This document shows, piece by piece, positions 9,154 through 18,124 of a DNA stretch of 64,000 nt. Positions within the stretch are counted from its first letter, which is position 1. Each line of letters starts with the position of its first letter. Both the position numbers and the translations under genes were made by a program. Below the pieces are notes generated by a model. That model made no database searches. It was not told where the DNA came from and saw only the letters and a list, made by a program, of their open reading frames with translations. The DNA is from Acinetobacter oleivorans DR1. GTDB taxonomy: Bacteria > Pseudomonadota > Gammaproteobacteria > Pseudomonadales > Moraxellaceae. Location: the NCBI RefSeq assembly GCF_000196795.1, contig NC_014259.1, positions 868,001 through 932,000 of the forward strand. Direction: 5' to 3'.

Positions 9154-9243
9154 GGAAGCGTGGCAGAGCGGTTTAATGCACCGGTCTTGAAAACCGACGA
9201 GGGTGTGAGTCCTCCGTGAGTTCGAATCTCACCGCTTCCGCCA
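9154..9243 (+). tRNA. tRNA-Ser (UGA)
   Basis: A class II tRNA of 90 bases including an encoded CCA. The acceptor stem GGAAGCG pairs with CGCTTCC, the discriminator is G, and the T-loop reads GTTCGAATC. The anticodon TGA is at 9188-9190 and a long variable arm (GAGGGTGTGAGTCCTCC) marks it as a serine tRNA, decoding UCA/UCG/UCU-type codons. A strong terminator follows 8 bases after the CCA. Confidence 0.97.
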
Positions 9244-9250
9244 AATTCTT

Positions 9251-9284
9251 AAAAAGCCCTTGTTAATGACGAGGGCTTTTTTTT
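9251..9284 (+). terminator. Terminator after tRNA-Ser
   Basis: Stem AAAAAGCCCT / AGGGCTTTTT followed by a run of T on the plus strand, the expected end of the tRNA transcript. Confidence 0.88.
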
Positions 9285-9348
9285 ACCTGTAATTTAAAAC
9301 TGCTCAAGTGAAGAGAAAATACAGTATAGGTGTGATTCAATATGACTA

Positions 9349-10131
9349 TTAAATTGTAGGAATCGTCCCACCATCAATAACATATTCAGTACCTGTAATT
9401 GCAGACGCACGGGATGATGCCAAAAAGGCGATAAGATTTGCTATTTCATCAGGTTTAGCTGGTCGTCCAATAGGAATTCCTCCGATTGAATCCATAACTA
9501 TCTTTTTACCACCCTCGTAATCTGTACCAGCTTGTAAAGCCAGTCGCTCTGCAAGAGCAATAGATGCCTCTGTTTCAATCCATCCTGGAGAGACTTGAAT
9601 AACCCGAATACCTTTGGGAGATATTTCTTTTGACAGGCTTTTACTATAAGTCGCTAGCGCTGCTTTTTCAGCAGCATAAGCTGTCGTAGCTTCTGGTAAT
9701 GGAAGTGAACGTTGTATTGACGTAACGTGGATTACAACACCTTGGCCTTGCTGAATCATATTGGGAATTAGTTGACGATCAATACGTATTGCAGGCATCA
9801 GATTTAGGTGAAGTTCTTTATACCACTCTTCATCGGTTAATGCTGCGAATCCACCTGCTGGTGCAGATGAACCACCAAGCATGTGTATAATTATATCCAC
9901 ACCCCCTAATATCTCTTGTACTGCTTGGACGATAGCTTCACAACCTTCTCGAGTTGTGAGATCAGCAGAAACAAAATGTGCATTATTCGGTAAATAATCT
10001 GGTTGAGTTCTAGCAGTAGTTAGTACTGTTGCGCCGAGTTCATGGAATAATTGAACTGTGGCAGCGCCAGAACCTTTTGTACCCGCAGTGATTAAGGCAC
10101 GTTTTCCTTTTAAAGTAATAAAATCTTCCAT
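9349..10131 (-). CDS. SDR family oxidoreductase
   Basis: A 260-residue classical short-chain dehydrogenase/reductase using NAD(P)H. The cofactor motif is TAGTKGSG (15-22), and the catalytic set is Ser138, Tyr152 and Lys156 in YAAEK. The C-terminus ends in the usual TGTEYVIDGG block. The substrate is unknown. The start codon overlaps the stop of the upstream SnoaL-like gene by one base (position 10131), so the two are translationally coupled and form an operon that faces the LysR gene at 10562. Confidence 0.9.
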   Translation of the reverse strand: MEDFITLKGKRALITAGTKGSGAATVQLFHELGATVLTTARTQPDYLPNNAHFVSADLTTREGCEAIVQAVQEILGGVDIIIHMLGGSSAPAGGFAALTDEEWYKELHLNLMPAIRIDRQLIPNMIQQGQGVVIHVTSIQRSLPLPEATTAYAAEKAALATYSKSLSKEISPKGIRVIQVSPGWIETEASIALAERLALQAGTDYEGGKKIVMDSIGGIPIGRPAKPDEIANLIAFLASSRASAITGTEYVIDGGTIPTI

Positions 10132-10454
10132 TAATAAATCCTCAATTTAACAACTTTGCCATTTTCAAGTGTGAACTGAAACTTAAGTTTCACAGGGCTA
10201 TTTGGAAAGTTGCCACTCCCTTGTGTTAAAACCGTGCTGATATGGTCTGTATTAGAAACCTCAATAATTTCAAGTGAGTACTGGTATTTTTCTTTCATTG
10301 TCAGCAACCATGTACGAATTTCCACAATTCCTCTGTATAGACTGCCATCGTCTTCAACAATGGCAGAGTCAGAAAAAATTTGGTTTAAAGCATCTACGTC
10401 GTTCGCTTGATCAGCATCAAAGTATGCACTAACCACTTCTGGTATATCTTTCAT
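10131..10454 (-). CDS. SnoaL-like / NTF2-fold protein
   Basis: A 107-residue small protein of the NTF2-like superfamily (SnoaL-like domain). Signs are an N-terminal helix with YFDADQANDVDALNQIFSDSA, the turn DDGSLYRG, and alternating beta-strands ending KLKFQFTLENGKVVKLRI. Members are small-molecule isomerases, cyclases, or have no catalytic role. Coupled to the SDR gene downstream and divergent from a LysR regulator, it probably takes part in the same inducible small-molecule conversion, but the substrate is unknown. Confidence 0.78.
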   Translation of the reverse strand: MKDIPEVVSAYFDADQANDVDALNQIFSDSAIVEDDGSLYRGIVEIRTWLLTMKEKYQYSLEIIEVSNTDHISTVLTQGSGNFPNSPVKLKFQFTLENGKVVKLRIY

Positions 10455-10502
10455 GAGTCGCTCTTTTTGAATGATCTAAATTGATGTTTTAAATTTTATA
10501 AT

Positions 10503-10531
10503 TTGACGATTGTTCTAACAATCCGTATAAA
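10503..10531 (+). promoter_or_regulatory. Sigma-70 promoter of the LysR gene with operator in its spacer
   Basis: The -35 is TTGACG (10503-10508) and the -10 is TATAAA (10526-10531), 17 bases apart. The spacer contains the 16-base palindrome GATTGTT-CT-AACAATC (10508-10523), which has the form of a LysR site. Its position between the boxes suggests autorepression and control of the divergent SnoaL-SDR pair. Confidence 0.7.
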
Positions 10532-10561
10532 ATGGGATGTTTAGTTGAATAAATCAGGATA

Positions 10562-11464
10562 ATGGAACGAGCAAATTTAAATGATCTAAAAGCAGTAATG
10601 GCAATCGCCAAGCGAGGAACTTTTCGTGGCGCTGCGATTGAACTTGGGATGTCTACAACAGCTTTAAGTCATGCAATTAGTAAATTAGAGGAAAATTTGG
10701 GTGTACGTCTGTTTAATCGAACAACACGTAGTGTCTCATTGACAGAAGCAGGCAGACTTTTTGTAGAACAAGTCGGGCCTGCTCTTCAGGATATTCATAG
10801 TGCCTTAGATATTGTACGTTCGCAGAGAGAAACACCCTCAGGTACATTAAGAATCAATGCGGCCGCATTTGCAGCGAGAGAAATTATTTCTCCTGTGATT
10901 ATCGAATTTCTCCGACGTTACCCAGAAATGAATATTGATTTGGTGACTGAGGGTAAACTTGTTGACATTATTGCTGATGGTTTTGATTTAGGTATTCGAG
11001 TTGCCCATCTTGTTCCAAGTGACATGATTGCAGTGTCTCTTGGTAAACTTCAAAGATATGTTGTTGTTGGTTCACCTGAGTATTTGGAGCGTTACGGAAA
11101 GCCAAAAATACCAACAGATCTTTTTAGACATAAATGTATTCGAGTACGTCTTCCTGATGGTGCACTATTTAGCTGGAAGTTTGAAAAAAATGGAGAAATT
11201 ATTCAAATTGATGTGCAAGGACCGATTACCCTTGATGAAGCAAGCTTATCAAGAGCTACAGTATTAGAGAACATTGGCCTAGGATACTTTATGGAACAGG
11301 ATGTTCGTGCTGAAATTGAGTCAGGTCAACTTATTTCTGTTTTGGACGATTGGATGCCTTGTATGTCTGGTCTCTGTTTATATTATTCAGGAAGACGCAA
11401 CCAATCTGCTGGTTTGAAAGCCTTTCTTGCCCTAGTTCGTGAAGTAGCCTTGTGCAATAAGTAA
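10562..11464 (+). CDS. LysR family transcriptional regulator
   Basis: A 300-residue regulator. The winged helix-turn-helix is at about 4-62 (AVMAIAKRGTFRGAAIELGMS ... in pieces, then LEENLGVRLFNRTTRSVSLTEAG). The rest is a periplasmic-binding-protein-like effector domain (about 88-295) of the subgroup that commonly sits next to SDR or oxidoreductase genes. It is divergent from the SnoaL-SDR operon, with a palindrome inside its own promoter, so that operon is the likely target. Effector unknown. Confidence 0.92.
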   Translation: MERANLNDLKAVMAIAKRGTFRGAAIELGMSTTALSHAISKLEENLGVRLFNRTTRSVSLTEAGRLFVEQVGPALQDIHSALDIVRSQRETPSGTLRINAAAFAAREIISPVIIEFLRRYPEMNIDLVTEGKLVDIIADGFDLGIRVAHLVPSDMIAVSLGKLQRYVVVGSPEYLERYGKPKIPTDLFRHKCIRVRLPDGALFSWKFEKNGEIIQIDVQGPITLDEASLSRATVLENIGLGYFMEQDVRAEIESGQLISVLDDWMPCMSGLCLYYSGRRNQSAGLKAFLALVREVALCNK

Positions 11465-11743
11465 TTTGTTATATATCAATTTTGAATAACGCTATTTAAT
11501 TTTTATAAAAATATGTGCCTATATTTTTCCTTATTGTCATCTTAGTTTGATTTATAAGTAATAAAAATCGTTTGTTCTTCTCATTTAATAGTTCACTCTC
11601 CATTCTTAAAATAAAAACTTTAATCTTCATTTAAGTTCAACTCTTTAATTTATTACATAGCAATTGATTTCTTTAATAGGTCAGAAAAACTCAAACATGA
11701 CTTTATTTTAGCTAAATCAAAAAATTAAAGTGAGTTATAAAAA

Positions 11744-14700
11744 ATGAACCAATTCGTAACAAGTTCGAAGAATATTATTCGTGGTAAATTTCACCCCGAA
11801 TTTTTGCAAGATGAAGTACTCGCCGATATTTTTATTCAAACTGCTCAAAATCTCTCAGATAAAACAGCTTTAATTGAAGCAAATAAAACGTTGACGTATG
11901 GGGAGTTATATCAGCAAGCCTTAATTATGGCTCAACATTTGACAATAAGAGGGGTAAAACCAGGTCATATTGTTGGGTTATGGGTACCTCGTGGTATTGA
12001 GCTTTTAAAAGCCCAATTGGCGATTTGTTTGAGTGGTGCAGCGTGGCTTCCTTTTGATATGGATACGCCAGCCGACCGTATTGCGGTTTGTCTTGAAGAT
12101 GCCGAAGCTGTTGGGATGATTACTACCGATGAATGGTATGAACACTTAGCTGAAGTGCCACAAACAAAATGGACAAATACTGAACTTCAAAAGCCACTCA
12201 GTGAAAATATTCCTTTAGCTAGAACGACCTCCGATCAACCTGCATATATTATCTATACGTCAGGCTCAACGGGTAAGCCGAAAGGGATTGTAATTACTCA
12301 AAAAAATATTTGTCACTTTCTACGTAGTGAAAATAATATTTTAGATATTCAAGAGCAGGATAAAGTCTATCAAGGCTTTTCTGTCGCTTTTGATATGTCG
12401 TTTGAAGAAATCTGGCTGTCTTATTTGGTTGGTGCAACTTTGTGGATTGCACCTAAGTCGCTTGTCAGTGACCCTGAACGTTTATGCCAAACATTAAAGC
12501 AGGAACAAATTACTGTTTTACATGCGGTTCCAACCTTACTGGCTTTGTTCCCTGAAGATGTACCTAATTTAAGAATTATTAATTTAGGTGGGGAGATGTG
12601 CCCAGACTCACTGGTGGACCGTTGGGCATTACCTCACCATCAAATGTTTAATACCTATGGCCCAACCGAGACTACGGTTACTGCAAGTCTTGAGTCGTTA
12701 GAACGCGGTAAACCCGTCACCATTGGTAAACCTTTACCAAACTATGGCATGTTGGTGATTAACGCTGAAAGAGAATTACTGCCTCAAGGTGAAACAGGTG
12801 AGCTGTGTATTTTCGGTCCGAGTGTAGCACCAGGCTATTTAGGCAGACCTGATTTAACGGCTGATAAGTTTATTGAAAACCCTTGGGCAATGAGTGCGGA
12901 TGAAGAGTTACTTTATCGTACTGGTGATTTGGCAAAAATTGATGAATTTGGGCAAGTCCACTGCTTAGGCCGTGCCGATGATCAGGTGAAAATTCGTGGT
13001 TTCCGTGTTGAACTCGGTGAAATTGAAGCGGCACTTTGTGATATTGAAGGTATTGGTACTGCGGCTGTAATTCTACGTCAAGAAGACGGAATTGATCAGC
13101 TTATTGCTTTTATTGCAGCTGAGCTTGATGCGAAACAGCCCATACAAATTAAGCAACTTCGTCATACTCTAGCTCAACGTTTACCACCTTATATGGTGCC
13201 GAATCGTTTTGAGATTATTGAAGAAGTACCGCGTTTATTATCTGGAAAAATTGACCGTAAAGCGTTAAAAGTAAGACCACTTACGAGTGTGATTGACCGC
13301 AGTGAATCTGATCAGCCGCAAAATCCAGCCGAAGAAATTTTATTTGAAATTTTAAACCGCCTGTTTCCGAACATGCCGATTAAACTAGATTCGGATTTCT
13401 TTGATGATTTAGGTGGGCATTCGCTGTTAGCAGCCGTTTTAATTTCAAACCTGCGTGAACATCAAGAATATAGCCATCTTACAATTCAAAGCTTATATCA
13501 AGCGAGAAGAGTGGGAGCAATTGCTGCTCTAATGTTAGAACAGCCAGAACCTACATTATTTGATAGCCAGATTGGGCAAGACAACCCGCGTAATCAAACT
13601 TATAAATGGTTATGCGGTATTGCACAGCTTGCGACTATTCCAGTTTTAATTTCGATTAATATTTTGCAGTGGTTAGCACCATTCTTTACCTATCACTATT
13701 TTACAGGTGGAACCCGAGACAGCATTCCATATGCAATCGCGTTGTCTCTATTGGTTTATATCAGCGTTATTATTAGTAGTTTTGTACTTTCAATTACGGT
13801 GAAACGATTATTAATGCTGGGCATTGGTGCTGGACGTTATCCACTTTGGGGAATGACGTATTTCCGTTGGTGGTTAGCAGACCGTATTAGCAATATTTCA
13901 CCAGTTTATTTATTGTCAGGTTCAACTTTACTTAACCTCTATTTAAAAGCACTGGGCGCAAAAATTGGACATGATGTCACCATTAGTTCAGTTCATATTC
14001 GCATGCCATCTTTATTAACTGTTGAAGATGGCGTGAGTATTGGCTCTCAAGTGAATTTAGAAAATGCCAAAGTCGAACATGGACATTTGGTGTTGGGTTC
14101 AATTCACCTTAAAGAAGATAGTTATGTGGGTTCATATGCTGTATTAGAAGAAAATACAGTGTTAGAAAAACAAGCTCATGTAAATGCCTTAACTTCAATT
14201 GAATATGACACGGTTGTACCGGCAGGAGAAATTTGGGATGGTACGCCAGCTAAGAAAATAGGGCATGTAGATGAACACGCTAAAATGCCAGAACGTCCTA
14301 AATTATCGTTTATTCGTAAGATTGCTGAATATGGATATTATGGTGTTAGTGCGTTAATCATTGCTTGTCTGTTCTTTATTCCAATTTTCCCAAGTTTCCT
14401 TTTGGTCGATTGGTTAGATGTAAACGTATTTAATATCAATCCGAATAACCACCTGCAAATCGCACTTTATTATTTTGCTTTAGCGATTCCAGCTAGTGCA
14501 ATGATGATGATGATTACTGCTGTCATTTCTTCAGCAATACGCAAAATTGCATTGCCTCGTCTTGAGACTGGAACCTACGCTGTTCATGGCAGCACCTATT
14601 ATCGTAAATGGTTTGCATCTCAAATTTTAGAAACAAGCTTACAAACATTGCACGGCCTGTTTGCTACGATTTATGCACCTACATGGTTCCGTATGTTAGG

Positions 14701-15742
14701 GGCGAAAGTAGGTAAAAATACTGAAATTTCTACCGCAAATGGCGTTATTCCTGAAATGCTGACTTTGGGAGAAGAAAGCTTTATTGCCGATGCGGTAATG
14801 TTGGGTGATGAAGAGATCAAAGGCGGTTGGATGACATTAAAATCGACCAAAATCGGTAACCGTAGCTTTGTCGGAAACAGTGCTTATATTGCTGATGGAA
14901 CTGTTTTACCAGATAACGTTTTAATTGGCGTACAGTCAAAAACACCAGATAACCTTGAAATGTATGATGGTCAAACTTGGTTTGGTTCGCCGCCATTATT
15001 ATTGCCTGCACGTGAAGCTGCCGAAAAATATCCTGACCACTTAACGTTTAAACCAAGCTTCAAGCGCCGTTTCATGCGTGGTTTTATTGAAGGCCTTCGT
15101 GTTGTATTACCAGCCGCACTCGCAATTGGTGTGGGTTATATGATTGTGCTTGAAGTTATCGATGTTATTAATAAATACAACATCCCAACTGGTTTATTGG
15201 CTTTAACGCTTGCTGGTTTACTCTATGGTGTTGGCTGTTTCATTATTGTTGCATTGATGAAGTGGACTTTAATTGGTCGTTATCAACCACGTTCAGCGCC
15301 AATGTGGACCATGTTTGTGTGGTTAAGTGAAGGGATTACCAGCTTATATGAATCAGTTGCCATTCCAAACTTCTTAAACTACTTAAGAGGAACGCCAATG
15401 CTGCCATTCTTCTTACGTATTTTGGGTGTTCAAATTGGTAAAGATGTTTACATGGATACGGCTGATATTACTGAGTTCGACTGTGTAAGCATTGGTGACC
15501 GTGCAGAGTTTAATAGCTTCTCAGGCCCACAAACCCACTTGTTTGAAGATCGTATTATGAAAATTGGACAAGTGAATATTGGAAATGATGTGGTTGTAAA
15601 TTCACGTAGTATTATTTTATATAACGCTAATGTTAGCCATCATGCAGTGTTAGGGCCATTAACGTTGGTTATGAAAGGTGAAAATATTCCTGCTAAATCT
15701 GCGTGGATTGGCTCACCAGCTGTGCCTTGGGTTCATAAGTAA
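11744..15742 (+). CDS. Pls/PosA-type NRPS: adenylation-thiolation-tandem membrane transferase
   Basis: One 1,332-residue polypeptide. Residues about 25-505 are an amino-acid adenylation domain (YTSGSTGKPKG near 171-181, YGPTE at 305-309, YRTGDLAK, GRADDQVKIRGFRVELGE near 409, SGKIDRKAL near 500). A peptidyl carrier domain follows with its phosphopantetheine serine in GGHSL (about 557-561). The remaining 770 residues hold membrane segments alternating with three soluble left-handed beta-helix (hexapeptide-repeat-like) blocks at about 740-840, 990-1090 and 1230-1330. This is the arrangement of poly-lysine synthetase Pls and the NRPS terminal-domain family, which string one amino acid into a homopolymer without a thioesterase. 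By eye the specificity residues are Asp217, Met218, Glu221, His260, Asn280, Gly282, Thr304, Val312, Thr313, hinting at a basic amino acid. Monogenic, product unknown. Confidence 0.9.
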   Translation: MNQFVTSSKNIIRGKFHPEFLQDEVLADIFIQTAQNLSDKTALIEANKTLTYGELYQQALIMAQHLTIRGVKPGHIVGLWVPRGIELLKAQLAICLSGAAWLPFDMDTPADRIAVCLEDAEAVGMITTDEWYEHLAEVPQTKWTNTELQKPLSENIPLARTTSDQPAYIIYTSGSTGKPKGIVITQKNICHFLRSENNILDIQEQDKVYQGFSVAFDMSFEEIWLSYLVGATLWIAPKSLVSDPERLCQTLKQEQITVLHAVPTLLALFPEDVPNLRIINLGGEMCPDSLVDRWALPHHQMFNTYGPTETTVTASLESLERGKPVTIGKPLPNYGMLVINAERELLPQGETGELCIFGPSVAPGYLGRPDLTADKFIENPWAMSADEELLYRTGDLAKIDEFGQVHCLGRADDQVKIRGFRVELGEIEAALCDIEGIGTAAVILRQEDGIDQLIAFIAAELDAKQPIQIKQLRHTLAQRLPPYMVPNRFEIIEEVPRLLSGKIDRKALKVRPLTSVIDRSESDQPQNPAEEILFEILNRLFPNMPIKLDSDFFDDLGGHSLLAAVLISNLREHQEYSHLTIQSLYQARRVGAIAALMLEQPEPTLFDSQIGQDNPRNQTYKWLCGIAQLATIPVLISINILQWLAPFFTYHYFTGGTRDSIPYAIALSLLVYISVIISSFVLSITVKRLLMLGIGAGRYPLWGMTYFRWWLADRISNISPVYLLSGSTLLNLYLKALGAKIGHDVTISSVHIRMPSLLTVEDGVSIGSQVNLENAKVEHGHLVLGSIHLKEDSYVGSYAVLEENTVLEKQAHVNALTSIEYDTVVPAGEIWDGTPAKKIGHVDEHAKMPERPKLSFIRKIAEYGYYGVSALIIACLFFIPIFPSFLLVDWLDVNVFNINPNNHLQIALYYFALAIPASAMMMMITAVISSAIRKIALPRLETGTYAVHGSTYYRKWFASQILETSLQTLHGLFATIYAPTWFRMLGAKVGKNTEISTANGVIPEMLTLGEESFIADAVMLGDEEIKGGWMTLKSTKIGNRSFVGNSAYIADGTVLPDNVLIGVQSKTPDNLEMYDGQTWFGSPPLLLPAREAAEKYPDHLTFKPSFKRRFMRGFIEGLRVVLPAALAIGVGYMIVLEVIDVINKYNIPTGLLALTLAGLLYGVGCFIIVALMKWTLIGRYQPRSAPMWTMFVWLSEGITSLYESVAIPNFLNYLRGTPMLPFFLRILGVQIGKDVYMDTADITEFDCVSIGDRAEFNSFSGPQTHLFEDRIMKIGQVNIGNDVVVNSRSIILYNANVSHHAVLGPLTLVMKGENIPAKSAWIGSPAVPWVHK

Positions 15743-15769
15743 TTGAAACTGAGCTTAACTAACTAATTT

Positions 15770-15798
15770 AAAAAGCCTTTGTGAAAACAGAGGCTTTT
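15770..15798 (+). terminator. Terminator after NRPS gene
   Basis: Stem AAAAAGCCTTTG / CAGAGGCTTTTT with one wobble and a T-run, 28 bases after the stop. Confidence 0.88.
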
Positions 15799-16053
15799 TT
15801 TATGCATACGGCATAAATTACAGTCATAGTTAGCTTAAATATTGCTAACAAATCCTGAAAATTTCATATAAATCAAATAAGTACATATTTTAATCAAAAC
15901 TGTTTTATTTATATAATATATTTTTTATTATCAGTCCCTTACCAAGAGCACATCTATATATCAAAATCGAACAAGTTATTTGTAGAATATTCACTTATTG
16001 ATATATGATGATCCAATATTTAGAAACTGATTCAAAACATAATTCTGTTGTTC

Positions 16054-16198
16054 AGCGAGCAAGATCAAGGAAGAAATAAGGCTGAATTCAGGCTTCTAAA
16101 CCCTTATATATCTGGAATTACTTCCAGCCAAATATTGCATTTCGACCCAATGGTTGGGAATGCCTCGCTCTTTTGTAGAGTAGGCGTTTCCTATTTTA
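16054..16198 (+). promoter_or_regulatory. Structured metQ leader, riboswitch-like
   Basis: The leader can fold into a multibranch structure. The closing stem is AGCGAG (16054-16059) with CTCGCT (16064-16069 of the next hundred, i.e. 16164-16169). Inside are three hairpins: ATAAGG/CCTTAT (16076-16081 with 16102-16107), CTGGAA/TTCCAG (16112-16117 with 16122-16127, loop TTAC) and CCCAA/TTGGG (16146-16150 with 16154-16158). A ribosome site and the metQ ATG (16209) follow. I do not recognise a known SAM, TPP, lysine or cobalamin aptamer consensus. The pairing is seen; the regulatory role is inferred. Confidence 0.5.
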
Positions 16199-16208
16199 GG
16201 ATGTATCT

Positions 16209-17087
16209 ATGAAAAAATTATTTAGTGTCCTGTTCAGTGCATCTGTACTCACACTGACTGCATGTAATAAACAACCTGCACAAACTGAAAATTCAGCACC
16301 AGCTAAAGACAAAACTGAGTCAGTACGCACAATTAAACTTGTTTCAACAGGTTCAGACACTGACGTATGGAAATATGTTGCAACGCTTCCTGAAACTAAA
16401 GAAGCGGGTATTAAACTCGAAGTAACTAACCTGACTGACTACGTTGTGTTGAATACATCTGTAGCAAGTGGCGAACAAGACGTAAATGCGTTCCAGTCAT
16501 TTAACTATTTAGCAGCTTACAACGCTTCAAATACAGCTAAAGTTGCGGCTGTTGCGACGACTTACTTGGAACCAATGGGTCTTTACGCAAATAAAGTTAA
16601 AACTGTTGATGAGTTCCCACAAGGCGCTACAATCGCGATTCCAAACGATACTGCTAACGAAGCGCGTGCATTAACATTATTACAGTCTGCTAAACTTATT
16701 AAACTTAAACCAGACTTTGACCCTGTAAAAGGGACAACGAATGACATCGCTGAAAACCCTAAAGGTTTAAAATTAAAACCAATTCAAATGACAACAGCAG
16801 TTCGTGTTAAAAACGACGTTGATGCAATTGTATTAGGTAATACATTGGCACTTGAAGGTGGCTTAAACGTACTGAAAGATTCTATCTTCCGTGAACCTAT
16901 TGACCAGTCTACAAAGCTTTATGTGAACTTATTAGGTGTGGCTGAAGCGAATAAAAATGACCCGATCTATACGAAATTGGGTGAACTTTACCACTTACCT
17001 AAAGTACAAAAGTTTGTGAGCGAAAAATTTGCAGGTACAAAAGTTGAAGTTAACAAACCTGTTTCTGAGTTTACTGACATCAAATAA
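16209..17087 (+). CDS. metQ: MetQ/NlpA family ABC transporter substrate-binding lipoprotein
   Basis: A 292-residue lipoprotein: signal peptide with lipobox LTAC and lipid-anchored Cys19, then a Thr/Ala/Lys-rich linker, then the NlpA fold (about 40-292). Landmarks are FQSFNYL, the EPMGLYANK block, IAIPNDTANEARALTLLQSA, and VDAIVLGNT. Members bind methionine or related amino acids and deliver them to the MetNI transporter. No metN or metI is adjacent, so it must work with a distant transporter or has another role. It follows a structured leader that may control it, and ends at a strong terminator. Confidence 0.88.
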   Translation: MKKLFSVLFSASVLTLTACNKQPAQTENSAPAKDKTESVRTIKLVSTGSDTDVWKYVATLPETKEAGIKLEVTNLTDYVVLNTSVASGEQDVNAFQSFNYLAAYNASNTAKVAAVATTYLEPMGLYANKVKTVDEFPQGATIAIPNDTANEARALTLLQSAKLIKLKPDFDPVKGTTNDIAENPKGLKLKPIQMTTAVRVKNDVDAIVLGNTLALEGGLNVLKDSIFREPIDQSTKLYVNLLGVAEANKNDPIYTKLGELYHLPKVQKFVSEKFAGTKVEVNKPVSEFTDIK

Positions 17088-17115
17088 GTAATTTTTTAAT
17101 TTAAAATTATTTTTC

Positions 17116-17151
17116 AAAGCTAAGCCTCGGTGATCGGGGCTTAGCTTTTTT
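17116..17151 (+). terminator. Terminator after metQ
   Basis: 11-bp stem AAAGCTAAGCC / GGCTTAGCTTT plus a T-run, 28 bases downstream of the stop. Confidence 0.92.
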
Positions 17152-17338
17152 ATTTAGATTAGCGTTATTGGGTTCGTTTTATTTTTATAATTCATATAAT
17201 GCCCATTATTTGAAATTGAGAAAAAGATATATTTATTTAAAAATATAAGTATTAAATAGCAATGCCTATTTTTAATACAGATATACAATTTTCTTAGGAC
17301 TCACCTTTGAAAAATATGAAGTTAAAGATTTAACAATT

Positions 17339-18124
17339 ATGATACCAATACAACCATTCTCCTTTTTTGCAATTTTTCTGTTGTTTATTGCACCATTGAT
17401 CGGTGTTGTACTAACACTAGGCTTATTGGTGAAAGCACTATTCTTTTGGCGAAAGAAGGCTCAAAAGCCTGTGAGATTTTTTTCTCGAAAGACATTGTTT
17501 ATTACTGTATTGGCATTGATATGTGACCTATGGGCAGGTTATTTATTTTATATGACTGCATCGGTAAAGTATGAGTTCGCACTTGAGCAGCATTACAAAG
17601 AAAGTCGCAGTCATTTCGTTTTATCTCAAGATGTACAATATGGCGAATTGTTGATTCCCAAAGGGAGTTTAATTAATCGTTACGATGCTTTTGACAACGG
17701 TGAGCCACAATTACCCCTGAGTTTACGTGGATTACAAGCTGTACGTTTCCCTCATCCTGTAAAAGTCGCAGGAATATGGGTCACTGCGATGGAGCCTCCT
17801 CGAATGGAATTGGCATGGGATCAGCAAATAGGTCCAGTTATGCGCTTTGATCCTAATGAGGGAAATGGTTATGGTAAATGGGTTTACGATACGAAACGTC
17901 CCACCATCGCCTGTTCTCGTGGGGACATCGTACTGTTTGAAATTCCATCTATTCATTATGATATTGCAAAAGAATTTGGTAAACCTGAACCCGATGGAGC
18001 TAATGCACGTTTTCGTCCGAGTGAGTGGGGTGTTCAAGAATGCGGAAAAGGTCAGGGGCCAATTAAAGTTAGTCCAGCATATATGGGAACTAAGCCCAAA
18101 AAACCTTGGTTTCAACCTTACTAA
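17339..18124 (+). CDS. Unknown membrane-anchored protein
   Basis: A 261-residue protein I do not recognise. Two hydrophobic segments (about 7-35 and 48-70) are separated by a Lys/Arg-rich loop (WRKKAQKPVRFFSRK), so both termini of this hairpin probably face outward and the remaining 190 residues lie in the periplasm. That part is rich in Pro, Gly and aromatic residues (GNGYGKWVYDTKRPTIACSRGD, in pieces) with two or three Cys. The ATG follows the TAA-rich leader directly, with only a weak ribosome site. No neighbour suggests a function. Confidence 0.65.
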   Translation: MIPIQPFSFFAIFLLFIAPLIGVVLTLGLLVKALFFWRKKAQKPVRFFSRKTLFITVLALICDLWAGYLFYMTASVKYEFALEQHYKESRSHFVLSQDVQYGELLIPKGSLINRYDAFDNGEPQLPLSLRGLQAVRFPHPVKVAGIWVTAMEPPRMELAWDQQIGPVMRFDPNEGNGYGKWVYDTKRPTIACSRGDIVLFEIPSIHYDIAKEFGKPEPDGANARFRPSEWGVQECGKGQGPIKVSPAYMGTKPKKPWFQPY

